Made by a program: the position numbers and the translations under genes
Assembly: GCF_003325375.1 (NCBI RefSeq)
Contig: NZ_CP030864.1
Location: 496,001-560,000 of the forward strand
Length of the DNA: 64,000 nt
Origin: Streptomyces globosus
GTDB lineage: Bacteria > Actinomycetota > Actinomycetes > Streptomycetales > Streptomycetaceae
Reading direction: 5' to 3'
Notes under the pieces: model-generated
What the model saw: only the letters and a program-made list of their open reading frames with translations
What the model was told of the DNA's origin: nothing
The model's database searches: none
Shown here: in pieces, positions 44,396 through 52,470 of the stretch
Layout: each line of letters opens with the position of its first letter
Position numbering within the stretch: position 1 is the stretch's first letter

Positions 44396-44612
44396 CGACG
44401 GACTACTCTGGCTCGACAGCCTCCGCCCGACGCGTCGACCCAACGACTCGTGCGGTTGGCCAAGATCCGCTGGCGGGTCGAGCACGACTACCGCGAGATG
44501 AAGCACGGCCTGGGCCTCGCTCACTTCGAACGCCGCACATGGCGCGGCTGGCACCACCACGGCACCCGCGTCACCGCCGCCCACGCCTTCCTCACCCTCC
44601 GACGCCTCGCAA
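44396..44612 (+). pseudogene. IS701-type transposase C-terminal remnant
   Basis: The frame gives RLVRLAKIRWRVEHDYREMK, then HGLGLAHFERRTWRGWHHHG and VTAAHAFLTLRRLA. This is the C-terminal block with the YREMK/L glutamate of IS701/IS4-type DDE transposases of Streptomyces. The remainder is absent. Confidence 0.75.
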
Positions 44613-44709
44613 CCCGTACGTCAAGGGCGGCCGAGTGCACACGACGCGGATGCCGCTGGTCCGCAGTGGCGTACTTCGGCGCGGTCGGGTGGGGCCGTCT
44701 GCGCGTCCT

Positions 44710-45783
44710 CTATACGAGAGCAGGCGTCAAAGAGCAGGCAGTGAGCCGCTCCCAGGCGGCGGTGAGATGGGCGTCAGTGAACATGCGTTGCTTGCGAGGA
44801 GTCCACTGCTTCACGTAGGCGGCTGTCTCGGCAAACGTCGCGCCATGGGACGCCAAGGCCTGGGACGCGAACAGGAGCGTGCCAAGGAGCTCCATGCCGT
44901 ACGGGTGCTCGTAGCCATCAACCAAATGTTCGAGACGCTGCAAGGCGGTCTGGAAATCCGCATCGCCTCGGAGGAGCTGTGCACCGCTTGCCACCGCCTC
45001 GGGCTCAGGGACAAGCGGAGCGGACGCTCCTATGGTGCCGTCCCCGTATCCGCTGATGTAGTGGCCTTCCAGCGACGCAACGGCCCGGTCCAGGTCAGGC
45101 GAGTAGGGGCCGTAGTGCCCCTTGCTGAAGCGCAGCCCGAGACTGAATCCGACGCACTGGAGCAAGTAAACGAGCTTGTGGGCTTCGAGGAGGGTTGCCC
45201 GGCGGTCCACGATGAATCCGGACGCCAAGCCGCGTGAGATGTAGCAGTCCAGAGCAACGAGGAAGGCTGCTCGCTCGCGGTTGAGTTCCGGAGCGTTTTG
45301 GTTGTTCGGCATGGACGTAGCAGGCGGGGCACCGTGTGGGGCGTAGACCCTCACTTCCACGTCGGGAAGGTCGGCCAGCGCCGCCAGGATCAGCGGGTGA
45401 ACCTGGTCCCAGGGCAGGCCGCCGTTCCCACAGCCCAAGGGGGGCACAGCGATGCTCTCGATCTCAAGGTCAACGATGACCTTGCGCAGATCCTGGAGGC
45501 CTTGCTCCACGTCCTCCAAGCGCGAGGGTGACCGCCAGTGCCGCTTCGTCGGAAAGTTGATGATGTAGCGGGGGGCAGTCAAGGTGTTGCGGGCGTGGAC
45601 ATGCATCCGTCCAGGGTGGACCTCGCCCGCCGCACAGGCTTCCGCGTACGCGTGAAAATTGTCGGGATATGCGCGTTTGAACTGCAGGGCAATGCCCTTA
45701 CCCATGACACCGACGGTGTTGACGGTGTTCACCAGCGCATCGACTTCAGCAGTGAGGAGGTTGCCCTCCGCATAGACGATCAC
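44710..45783 (-). CDS. darG: DarG antitoxin (DNA ADP-ribosyl glycohydrolase macrodomain plus C-terminal domain)
   Basis: The 357-residue protein starts MIVYAEGNLLTAEVDALVNT, then VNTVGVMGKGIALQFKRAYP: the macrodomain ADP-ribose loop of the DarG type. Later AVPPLGCGNGGLPWDQVHPL is the second ligand loop. The C-terminal 190 residues (RAAFLVALDCYISRG, LLEAHKLVYLLQCVGFSLGL, FSKGHYGPYSPDLDRAVASL) match the DarG C-terminal domain, which blocks DarT. It lies 33 bp downstream of the toxin gene on the same strand, the usual DarTG order. It removes ADP-ribose from DNA. Confidence 0.95.
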   Translation of the reverse strand: MIVYAEGNLLTAEVDALVNTVNTVGVMGKGIALQFKRAYPDNFHAYAEACAAGEVHPGRMHVHARNTLTAPRYIINFPTKRHWRSPSRLEDVEQGLQDLRKVIVDLEIESIAVPPLGCGNGGLPWDQVHPLILAALADLPDVEVRVYAPHGAPPATSMPNNQNAPELNRERAAFLVALDCYISRGLASGFIVDRRATLLEAHKLVYLLQCVGFSLGLRFSKGHYGPYSPDLDRAVASLEGHYISGYGDGTIGASAPLVPEPEAVASGAQLLRGDADFQTALQRLEHLVDGYEHPYGMELLGTLLFASQALASHGATFAETAAYVKQWTPRKQRMFTDAHLTAAWERLTACSLTPALV

Positions 45784-45816
45784 GGTTGTCTCCCTCCTCA
45801 GGCGATCGGCTCTTCC

Positions 45817-46461
45817 TCAGTAATACCAATCAGGTCTGACATCCACGGCAGCACAGGCACCGTATGCCCGCAGCGTCGCCCGGACAGTCTGGGCACATGC
45901 GGCGCCCCGTACGGCCAGCTGAGTGATGGCCTCGACCGGCACCCGCTCGTGCACGAGGAACTCGGCCATCCGCCGCCGCATGCGGTCAGGGTCCTCGACG
46001 GTATTGTTCCACCGCTCTTGCCCCATCACCTGCCAGTCGACGTGTGTACTGAGCAGGGAGACGTCGTTCTCGATGACCGTGATATCGGCGGCACAGTTTC
46101 CGTCACTGAACACACTGGTACACCCCGAGGCAGCCAGGGTCCGCGGCGTGGTCACCAGATAGACCAGGCGGTCCTGACCGTCCGCGTAGTGAGGCACCCC
46201 ACCTTTGTTGATCTTGTACAGCATGGGCGACCGAGGAGCGAAGTAGAACGGCACGTAGTCGGCAACGACGCCACCTGGGTAAGGATCGACCTTGCGTGAC
46301 CGCCGCCGCTCCTTGATGTCCAGATCACCGCACTCCACCCTGAGAGTGCGTTCCTTTCGCACGATGCGGTCACAGTGGAGGAACCCTTGCTCAAGAACAC
46401 TGGGCAGGTTGCTTGCATGCGTGAAGTGGTAGATCGGGCGTTCCTGAGGAGGCGGCAGCAC
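45817..46461 (-). CDS. darT: DarT DNA ADP-ribosyltransferase toxin
   Basis: The 214-residue protein has the DUF4433 layout: IYHFTHASNLPSVLEQGFLH (NAD-binding start), VADYVPFYFAPRSPMLYKIN, DRLVYLVTTPRTLAASGC, the FSDGNCAADIT substrate loop and the catalytic glutamate in RRRMAEFLVHERVPVEAITQ. DarT adds ADP-ribose to thymidine or guanosine in single-stranded DNA, arresting replication, and acts in phage defence. All key motifs are present, so it should be active with its antitoxin. Confidence 0.95.
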   Translation of the reverse strand: MLPPPQERPIYHFTHASNLPSVLEQGFLHCDRIVRKERTLRVECGDLDIKERRRSRKVDPYPGGVVADYVPFYFAPRSPMLYKINKGGVPHYADGQDRLVYLVTTPRTLAASGCTSVFSDGNCAADITVIENDVSLLSTHVDWQVMGQERWNNTVEDPDRMRRRMAEFLVHERVPVEAITQLAVRGAACAQTVRATLRAYGACAAVDVRPDWYY

Positions 46462-46727
46462 GTCCGGAGACTATCCGATCACACTACTGCCGCCACCTCA
46501 AATGCCTGTATTCCAGAAGGAACTGACGCAGTGCCGCCAATCCGCGCACGGCAATCGCGCCGTGGCACTCCGCTCGGAGGCACCGCGGCCATGCCGCTCT
46601 ACTGGGACTTGACAGGTCAGGTGGCTGCATGCGCGGTTTAGGGCCCCGCGTCTGGATGGAGCGGTCAGGACAGGGTGGTCGGTCGGCGAGGAGGCGGCAC
46701 AGCTCGGAGCACCTCCCACAGAGGCCG

Positions 46728-47020
46728 TCAGCCGGAAGCCCAGGCTGCGAGGGTGTGACGGTCGACCACGTGAAGATGCTGATGCTCGGCAAAGGCCAGG
46801 CCTGACTCGGCCGTTCGTCACCAGGACCGCGACGTCCGCGCCGTGCACTCGGCGGGCGGTGCCGTTGAGAACCTGCAGGTCTGGGGTTCCTACCGCCAAG
46901 CCGGCGAGTCCGTTGCAGCGGTGCTTGCACTGGATCGCCCAGCGCCGTCCGTAGGGGTCGGTGGCCTTCACGTCGGCGCCCGGATCGCCGCGGCCTCCGA
47001 CGCGGGGCCGCGTCCGTCAC
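46728..47020 (-). pseudogene. Mrr-type restriction endonuclease domain remnant
   Basis: The text GGRGDPGADVKATDPYGRRW, then AIQCKHRCNGLAGLAVGTPD, LQVLNGTARRVHGADVAVLV and TNGRV is a Mrr_cat fold: Asp, then Q-x-K catalytic motif (QCK). After a shift near 46800 the end FAEHQHLHVVDRHTLAAWAS follows. The N-terminal part of the gene is missing. Confidence 0.75.
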
Positions 47021-47045
47021 CCAGCTCATCCCACTGCTTCAGGCC

Positions 47046-47215
47046 GTGCCTTCGGTGCGGGGCAAGCGCGGCCTGCCGCGGCGCCGTCCCGGCATCGCGC
47101 CCGGCGACCGTGGCTACGACCACGACACGTACCGACGCCTCGTCCGCGCGCTCGGCGTGAAACCGCTGAGCGCGCGATACGGCACCAGTCGGCCCCGCGG
47201 GGCGCCCGGCCCGCA
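47046..47215 (+). pseudogene. IS5-family transposase remnant
   Basis: The frame reads VRGKRGLPRRRPGIAPGDRG, YDHDTYRRLVRALGVKPLSA. This is the GxPRRRPxxxxxDRGYDHDKYRR block of IS5-type DDE transposases. Only about 55 codons survive. Confidence 0.75.
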
Positions 47216-47298
47216 CTGCGCGGGCCGGGTGCGACCCCGCGGAGGCCGGGGTCGTGCGGGCGGGCGCAGGAGAGCAGTGGGCGTGCCGATGGCGAAGG

Positions 47299-47991
47299 TC
47301 AGGCCATGGTCCCCTGGTTGATGCTTGTGTCCTGCAGGCGGCAGTAGATGTCGGTGCTACCGGCAAGGGGCTGGACCAGGGGGCCCTCTGCGTCGCCTTC
47401 GGGGGCCTCGGTGGCGGGCAGCCGGAAGTCGATCGTCCCCAGGCTCGTGTACGGAGCACCCCCGGTCGGGGAGCCGTCGGTGTTCATGCCGGAAGCGGGC
47501 GGCGGGAAGCTGTCCATGCGCCCTTCCCACCGTCCCTCGGCCGCGGAGACGAAGCTGAAAGGGCCCGGCATATCACCGCATTTTTCGAAGGTCAGTCGCC
47601 AGTTCTGGTGCCAGCTGTCCACCGCGCCTCCGCCGCTGTCGACGTGGACGACCCCGCCGCCGATGGCGTCCTCCTCCGGAATCCGGGCCGTGATCTTCCC
47701 GAACAGGGGGTGGGCGGCTTCGAGTACGGCCGACACGGTCGCGTACTCGATGCGGCCCGGGCTGGCGGAAGTGACCTTCAAGGTCCGCGCGCCGATGAAG
47801 TTGAGGGTGGGCAACGGCGGCGGAAGGTCCACGACCAAAGTGGCACCGAAGGCGTTCATGCCCAAGGTGATGGTCTGCCCGACTGCGGGCAGGTCCGCAG
47901 CCCTCGCCGAGGCGGCGGTACCGAGGAAACCGATACCCCCCGCCGCGGCGGCTGCGCCGAGCAGGCGGCGCCGACTCAAGAACGTTGTCAT
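47299..47991 (-). CDS. Tat-exported protein of unknown function
   Basis: The 230-residue protein starts at ATG 47991 with a twin-arginine signal (SRRRLLGAAAAAGGIGFLGT, cleavage near ASARA). The mature part is beta-rich: QTITLGMNAFGATLVVDLPP, PGRIEYATVSAVLEAAHPLF, GGVVHVDSGGGAVDSWHQNW and repeated strands to the end. It resembles secreted DUF-type proteins of Streptomyces with a jelly-roll character. No active-site motif was recognised. Confidence 0.75.
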   Translation of the reverse strand: MTTFLSRRRLLGAAAAAGGIGFLGTAASARAADLPAVGQTITLGMNAFGATLVVDLPPPLPTLNFIGARTLKVTSASPGRIEYATVSAVLEAAHPLFGKITARIPEEDAIGGGVVHVDSGGGAVDSWHQNWRLTFEKCGDMPGPFSFVSAAEGRWEGRMDSFPPPASGMNTDGSPTGGAPYTSLGTIDFRLPATEAPEGDAEGPLVQPLAGSTDIYCRLQDTSINQGTMA

Positions 47992-48136
47992 CCCCGCATT
48001 GTGGATCTGCAAGGGCAGCGCCTGGCTGAGCCACAGGCACGCGTCCACCTAACGTGTGGTGCGCTCGCTTGCGCTTCGTCGACGCCGGCTACGGCAGCAG
48101 CCGCATCCTGACGACGACCGGCGGAGTTCGTACGGA

Positions 48137-48391
48137 TCACTGGCAGCCGTCGGCGGGAGGTGCCGGCAGCGCGGAGCTTCCGGAATCGGGCCCGCCGAGG
48201 GTGATCGCCCCGGAGGGGCACATGCCGGCGGCCATGCGGGCAGCCGTGAGGCGGGTCTCGGCCGGCTCGGCCCGGAGCAGGACCACCAGGCCCTCCTCGG
48301 CGTCCTGGTCGAAGACGTCCGGGGCGGTCAGGGCACACATCCCGGCGCCGATGCACCGCCCGCGGTCGACGCGCAGGCGGGCCGTGCTCAT
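48137..48391 (-). CDS. ferredoxin partner of the cytochrome P450
   Basis: The 84-residue protein starts at ATG 48391, overlapping the P450 stop in ATGA. The cluster ligands are in RGRCIGAGMCALTAPDVFDQ and AARMAAGMCPSGAITL. The CxxxxxC...CP pattern, with a glycine/alanine where a fourth Cys could lie, is typical of [3Fe-4S] ferredoxins that pass electrons to Streptomyces P450s. The C-terminal tail after TLGG is longer than usual. Confidence 0.92.
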   Translation of the reverse strand: MSTARLRVDRGRCIGAGMCALTAPDVFDQDAEEGLVVLLRAEPAETRLTAARMAAGMCPSGAITLGGPDSGSSALPAPPADGCQ

Positions 48392-49581
48392 GCCGCGTCC
48401 CAGGTGACCGGGAGACTCTTGACCCCGTAGATGTCCGCGCTCTCCGGCCGCAGGCGGACCTCGTCGGCCGGTACGGCCAAGCGCAGCGTGGGGAAGCGTT
48501 CGATCAGGGCACGGAACGCCACCCGCATCTCGGTGCGGGCCAACTGCTGGCCCAGGCACTGGTGGATGCCGTGGCTGAACGCCAGGTGCCCTTCGTGCGG
48601 CCGCCGGATGTCGAGGGTGCCGGGGGCGGTGAAACGCGCAGGATCGCGGTTGGCGGTGTTGAGCGACAGGACCACCGTCGTGCTGGCCTCGATGGTCTGT
48701 CCGCCGACCTCGACGTCCTCCAGCGCCGTGCGGTTGAAGGTCTTGGCGACGCTCAGGTACCGCAGCAGTTCTTCAACCGCGCCGTCGATCAGCGCCGGTT
48801 CGGCGCGCAGTGCGGCCAGTTGCTCCGGGTGCTGCAGGAGGGCGAAGGTACCGAGCGACAGCATGTTCGCAGTGGTGTCGAAGCCCGCGGCGAGCAGGAG
48901 GAGGCTGATTCCTTTCAGTTCCTCGTCGGTGAGATCGCTGCCGGTGAGCTCGCTCAGCACGTCGTCGGTGGGGTGTGCGCGCTTGGTGGCCACCAGCCGG
49001 GCGAGGTAGCCCTGGGTCGCGGTGTAGGCGGCCATCACCTCCTCGTCGCTCGCCTCCCCGCCCATGAACGTGTCGATCTGTTCCTGGAAGTGCGCCCGGT
49101 CCCCGTAGGGCACGCCCAGGATCTCGCAGATCACCATGGTGGGGATCGGCTTGGCGAACGCGGTCACCAGGTCCGCCGAAGGCCCGGCCTGCTCCATGGC
49201 GTCGAGGCGGTCGGCGGTGATCTGCTCGATGCGCTCGGTCAGCATGCGCATCCGCCGCACGGTGAACCTGCCCACCAGCGGCTTGCGGTAGCGGCTGTGC
49301 TGCGGGTCGTCCATCAGAAGGAACTCACCGGGCGGCGCCGGCGGGAGTTCGAAGTCGACGACGCTCATCAGTTCCCTGCGCGAGCTGAACCGCGGGTCCG
49401 CCAGGACCGACCTGACCAGGTCGTACCCGGTGATCAGCCAGCCGGGCTTTCCGCCGGGGTGGGTGAAACGGCTGATCGGGGAGTGCCGTTGGGCGTCGAT
49501 CAGCTCTGCCGGCGGATCGAACGGGCAGCCCGGCCGGCGCTCCGTCGGCATCGCCTCGACCGTGTGAACGGACTCGTTCAT
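48388..49581 (-). CDS. cytochrome P450 (CYP)
   Basis: The 397-residue soluble bacterial P450 has the I-helix AAGFDTT (residues 231-237), the ExxR pair Glu271/Arg274 in EELLRYL, and the heme loop FSHGIHQCLGQQLAR with thiolate Cys342. The N-terminus (CPFDPPAELIDAQRHSPISR) resembles CYP105/CYP107-like proteins that hydroxylate macrolides, terpenoids or xenobiotics. Substrate unknown. It is the first gene of a two-gene operon with its ferredoxin, and an operator-like palindrome lies 135-150 bp upstream. Confidence 0.95.
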   Translation of the reverse strand: MNESVHTVEAMPTERRPGCPFDPPAELIDAQRHSPISRFTHPGGKPGWLITGYDLVRSVLADPRFSSRRELMSVVDFELPPAPPGEFLLMDDPQHSRYRKPLVGRFTVRRMRMLTERIEQITADRLDAMEQAGPSADLVTAFAKPIPTMVICEILGVPYGDRAHFQEQIDTFMGGEASDEEVMAAYTATQGYLARLVATKRAHPTDDVLSELTGSDLTDEELKGISLLLLAAGFDTTANMLSLGTFALLQHPEQLAALRAEPALIDGAVEELLRYLSVAKTFNRTALEDVEVGGQTIEASTTVVLSLNTANRDPARFTAPGTLDIRRPHEGHLAFSHGIHQCLGQQLARTEMRVAFRALIERFPTLRLAVPADEVRLRPESADIYGVKSLPVTWDAA

Positions 49582-49696
49582 CGCTCGCTCCTCGTCTCGC
49601 GGTATGACGCGTTTGATCGATGTCGAAAGCTACGTTGCGTTCACGATGTGGTCAATCTGCTGAGCATGTAAGTGCAGGTAGAAAGGCGTAAGTTGA

Positions 49697-49732
49697 TGCA
49701 ATGACCACGAACGAATGCAATGATGCATTGCA
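49697..49732. promoter_or_regulatory. operator-like TGCAATG palindrome and direct repeat upstream of P450
   Basis: TGCAATG at 49716-49722 and CATTGCA at 49726-49732 form a perfect 7-bp palindrome around ATG. A further TGCAATG lies at 49697-49703, 19 bp away, i.e. about two helical turns. This is the pattern of a dimeric repressor (TetR, MarR or GntR type) binding cooperatively. No regulator gene is adjacent. Confidence 0.6.
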
Positions 49733-50222
49733 ATGAGTGTGAGCGAAGGCAATACCGGCGGCACGCCGGGAGGATGGTTGACCCGGCAGGTCTGCAGCGC
49801 CAGGAGGTAGTCGAAGCCCTGCTCCACCTGCTCGGGCGTCAGCGGCGTACGGGTCGGGATCAGGTACGGCATGAACCTCTCCTCACGATGACCGCCGTGC
49901 GACTCACGGCGTCGTCCCAGAGGATCGGCCCGTCGGCCTGTGGACAGCGGCCAGAGATTTCTCCCCCCGAGACGAAACCGGCGAATCGGTGAGATCTTGA
50001 TCCGTACTTGGCCACGTGATGCCCAGTTGGCCGGTAGCGCCCGAGTTCGCGATGAGCCAGCAGTCGGCCTGGACCACTGACAGGCGCCCGGCCGGCCGGA
50101 GGAGGGATCAGCTGCAGGTTTCGACGGCCCGCTTGTAGTCGTTCAGCAGCTCGCCGATGCGAGTCGAGCCATCCGTCGCTGTCGGCTCAATTCTGGTCCA
50201 GAACTGACGTAGCGTTCGCTGC
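49733..50222. other. 490-bp region without a clear gene
   Basis: The minus strand has one small frame starting ATG at 49872 (MPYLIPTRTPLTPEQVEQGF, DYLLALQTCRVNHPPGVPPV) that runs into the operator region and ends at 49630. Its first 25 codons look protein-like, so it may be a small peptide gene or remnant, but it has no recognised family. The remainder contains only promoter-type sequence. Confidence 0.4.
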
Positions 50223-51038
50223 ATGAGCACGTCACCTCCTCCTTTCTCCTCCGGCCCGTACGGCCCCCCGCAGCAGCCCCATCCGTACGGTCAGCAGTCC
50301 TACGGTCAGCCTCCCCTGCCCTACACACAGCAGCAGCCCTACCCCGCGCAGGCAGCCTGGGGGCAGCCTCCGATCGGGATGCAGCCGCAAGCCCGCCGGT
50401 CCGGCAAGCCCGTATGGATAGGCCTGGCCACGGCCGTGGCGGTCCTGGCGGGTCTATTCGTACTGAAGCACGCTTCCCAGGCCGCAAACCACGCAAGTGG
50501 GGCCGGGTTCCCTGAGGCCAAGCACAAGATCACTGTTCCCGGCACCCTGCTGAACGGCCAGTACAAGCTGGACGAGGATCTGTCTCAGACGGCGGGCAAG
50601 CAGGCGATCGACGGCAGCTACGACCCCAAGACCCGCAACCCCCAGGCCGTCGCGGCCCGGTATACGGCCGACTCACCGACACAGCCCGGCGTCCTCGTCA
50701 TCTCCGGAATATACGGCCAGTTCAAGGACCCCGTGGCGTCGCGAAAGAAGATGATGGCTGGCGCGGCAAAGAGCGAGAGCGCAAAAGTGGCGGTTCCCGC
50801 CAGGGACGTCACGCCTCCCGGCTCCGACACCACACTGTCCTGCCAGGTGCTGACCACACGCCAGGGCGGAGCCGAGACCACCCTGCCGATGTGCGCCTGG
50901 GCCGACGAGAACACCGCCGCCTCCATCGGGGTGGCCACCGCCGAAATCTCCCAGCAAGACCCCGACTCCGTCGACCTCACCCGCATCGCGGAAACCGCAC
51001 TGAAGGTACGGGCCGAGACCCGTCAGCCGATCGGCTGA
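50223..51038 (+). CDS. one-pass membrane protein with proline/glutamine-rich cytoplasmic tail
   Basis: The 271-residue protein has a disordered N-terminal tail of about 60 residues rich in Pro, Gln, Tyr and Gly (GPYGPPQQPHPYGQQSYGQP), one membrane helix (WIGLATAVAVLAGLFVL), and an exported domain of about 190 residues with an LLNGQYKLDEDLSQTAGKQA start and two cysteines (LSCQVL, PMCAWADE) that could form a disulfide. This is a common layout of Streptomyces envelope proteins. No enzyme motif. ATG 50223. Confidence 0.85.
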   Translation: MSTSPPPFSSGPYGPPQQPHPYGQQSYGQPPLPYTQQQPYPAQAAWGQPPIGMQPQARRSGKPVWIGLATAVAVLAGLFVLKHASQAANHASGAGFPEAKHKITVPGTLLNGQYKLDEDLSQTAGKQAIDGSYDPKTRNPQAVAARYTADSPTQPGVLVISGIYGQFKDPVASRKKMMAGAAKSESAKVAVPARDVTPPGSDTTLSCQVLTTRQGGAETTLPMCAWADENTAASIGVATAEISQQDPDSVDLTRIAETALKVRAETRQPIG

Positions 51039-51055
51039 GTGCGTTGTGGCAAAGG

Positions 51056-51191
51056 GAGTCCCTGTTCGATGGACAGGGCACCGTCCGGTGCGGGGTGGGC
51101 GGCGAGGGCCTCGCCTACTCCCACCGCCTCCAGCTGGCGCAGGACCTCGGCGACGTCCCCATGCTGCCGGGGTGGAGGATGCCGACGGTCG
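51056..51191 (-). pseudogene. possible NAD-binding dehydrogenase N-terminal scrap
   Basis: The minus strand reads KPTVGILHPGSMG, a Rossmann-start like those of 6-phosphogluconate-dehydrogenase-type proteins, and in a neighbouring frame DVAEVLRQLEAVGVGEALAA. Too short and broken to be sure. Confidence 0.3.
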
Positions 51192-51513
51192 GCTTGGCCA
51201 CGGTGCTACTCCGTCTCATCCACGGGTTCCAACCGCGGCACCACCAGGGAACGCATGATCGTGCTGGCGCGTGAGAATGCCAACAGAGCTGGCCCCCCTT
51301 CTCGGGTGCCGGCTCTTGGCGTACACGGCGCCCAACGCTGCAGCTCCGAGTCGGTCGCCCGGGCCCGGGCACCTCGTCCTGGCCGTGGTGGAGGCAGCGG
51401 CAGCAGGACCTCGGCGGCGTCGCAGTGGTCAGCGCGACGATGCCTGCGGTCACGCCGCCTCGTGCCGCGCTTGGGCTGACCCTGGAAGGGGGGACCGTGA
51501 GGGAGGTCCTGGC

Positions 51514-51778
51514 GATGGTGCTCAGGCCGCCGGTGGAGCCGATGCTGGCGCAGGCTGCGGAAGCCGTGCCGGGCCCGACCGTGCTGCGCGGCGGGGTCGC
51601 GTTCGAGCAGAAACTCGACGGGCACCGGACGCTGCTCTTCACCCCGGCCGACCCCGGCGGGCGGGTGCGGGTGCAGACCCGTCGGGGAGCGCTGGTGCTG
51701 GACCGGTGGCCGGACCTGGTGGCGGCCGCCCAGCAGCTTCCGCACGGACTGGTCCTCGACGGCGAACTGCTCGTCTAG
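51514..51778 (+). pseudogene. ATP-dependent DNA ligase N-terminal fragment
   Basis: The frame reads MVLRPPVEPMLAQAAEAVPG, then VAFEQKLDGHRTLLFTPADP, RVRVQTRRGALVLDRWPDLV and GLVLDGELLV, followed by TAG. The KLDG lysine motif I and the following motif Ia/III order match bacterial ATP-dependent ligases (LigC/LigD ligase domain). Everything after motif III is missing. The frame upstream is open to 51425, but this start, preceded by GGGAGG, is typical. Confidence 0.8.
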
Positions 51779-51849
51779 GACACCGAAGCCGGGTGGCCCT
51801 GCCGACCAAGATCGGCAAGCGTAAGACCCGCAGCTCAACTCATTCTGGA

Positions 51850-51933
51850 ACGATCAGTAAGGCCTGCTCGAACTGGCCTGCAGCCTCCTATGCCTACGCC
51901 GCCTGCGAACCTCATCTGAAACGATCAGTTAGG
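51850..51933. repeat. imperfect direct repeat ACGATCAGTnAGG
   Basis: ACGATCAGTAAGG at 51850-51862 recurs as ACGATCAGTTAGG at 51921-51933, with CTCAT a few bases before each. They lie in the gap between the ligase fragment and the barstar gene end. Confidence 0.55.
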
Positions 51934-51978
51934 TCGGCCGGTGCCGCCAAGAAATCGGATGGATTCGTCGCGCGCATC

Positions 51979-52470
51979 CTAACGGCTGGCTCTGGCGATC
52001 TCGCCAAGGTGTTCCGCGAGTTCGGACGCCGATTCCGTATCGCATGACAGGACGACGGATAGTCCGCCGAGCGTCACCCCCTCGGGCCGCTTGGTGTAGG
52101 ACCGGCGATGACCGGCTCGCCACAAGGCCGCGAACAGCCGCTCGCGGGCATCGTGGTCCTCGGAGAGGACGCTCTCGGTAGACTCGATGATGATGATGTG
52201 ACGATCAGTTGAAAGCCACTGCAGGTCCCGAAGGCAGTCGTAAAAGGCGTTCCAGTTCCATCCGAAGTATTCAGGAAACCGCAGCACATCCCCGAAATGA
52301 AGAAATGTTGCCGTCTCGTCGGTCATCTCCCGGCCATTGAGGCGCGCCACAAAAACGCTCCCCGATACCGGCAAGAGTTCGTCGAGAGGTGCGCCACCGC
52401 CTTGTGTGATGATATGCATCCACGGGGCGATGTGGATCGCCGACGCATCTTCCGTCATCAATTCGCCCAT
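51979..52470 (-). CDS. barstar-family immunity protein
   Basis: The 163-residue protein has the barstar core FLHFGDVLRFPEYFGWNWNA, FYDCLRDLQWLSTDRHIIII and ends in a beta-strand/helix pair (VTLGGLSVVLSCDTESASEL). Barstar inserts this helix into the active site of barnase-type RNases. The start is ATG 52470 (13-bp overlap with the toxin gene) or ATG 52458, which would give a TGATG overlap like those upstream in the same operon. It directly follows the Rhs gene whose C-terminus is barnase-like, so it is the cognate immunity protein. Confidence 0.93.
   Translation of the reverse strand: MGELMTEDASAIHIAPWMHIITQGGGAPLDELLPVSGSVFVARLNGREMTDETATFLHFGDVLRFPEYFGWNWNAFYDCLRDLQWLSTDRHIIIIESTESVLSEDHDARERLFAALWRAGHRRSYTKRPEGVTLGGLSVVLSCDTESASELAEHLGEIARASR

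Noticed and set aside
49630..49872. 80-codon minus-strand frame upstream of the P450 gene
   Set aside because: Its 3' half runs through the operator-like palindrome and promoter region; no ribosome binding site or family was convincing, so it is only mentioned in the gap entry.
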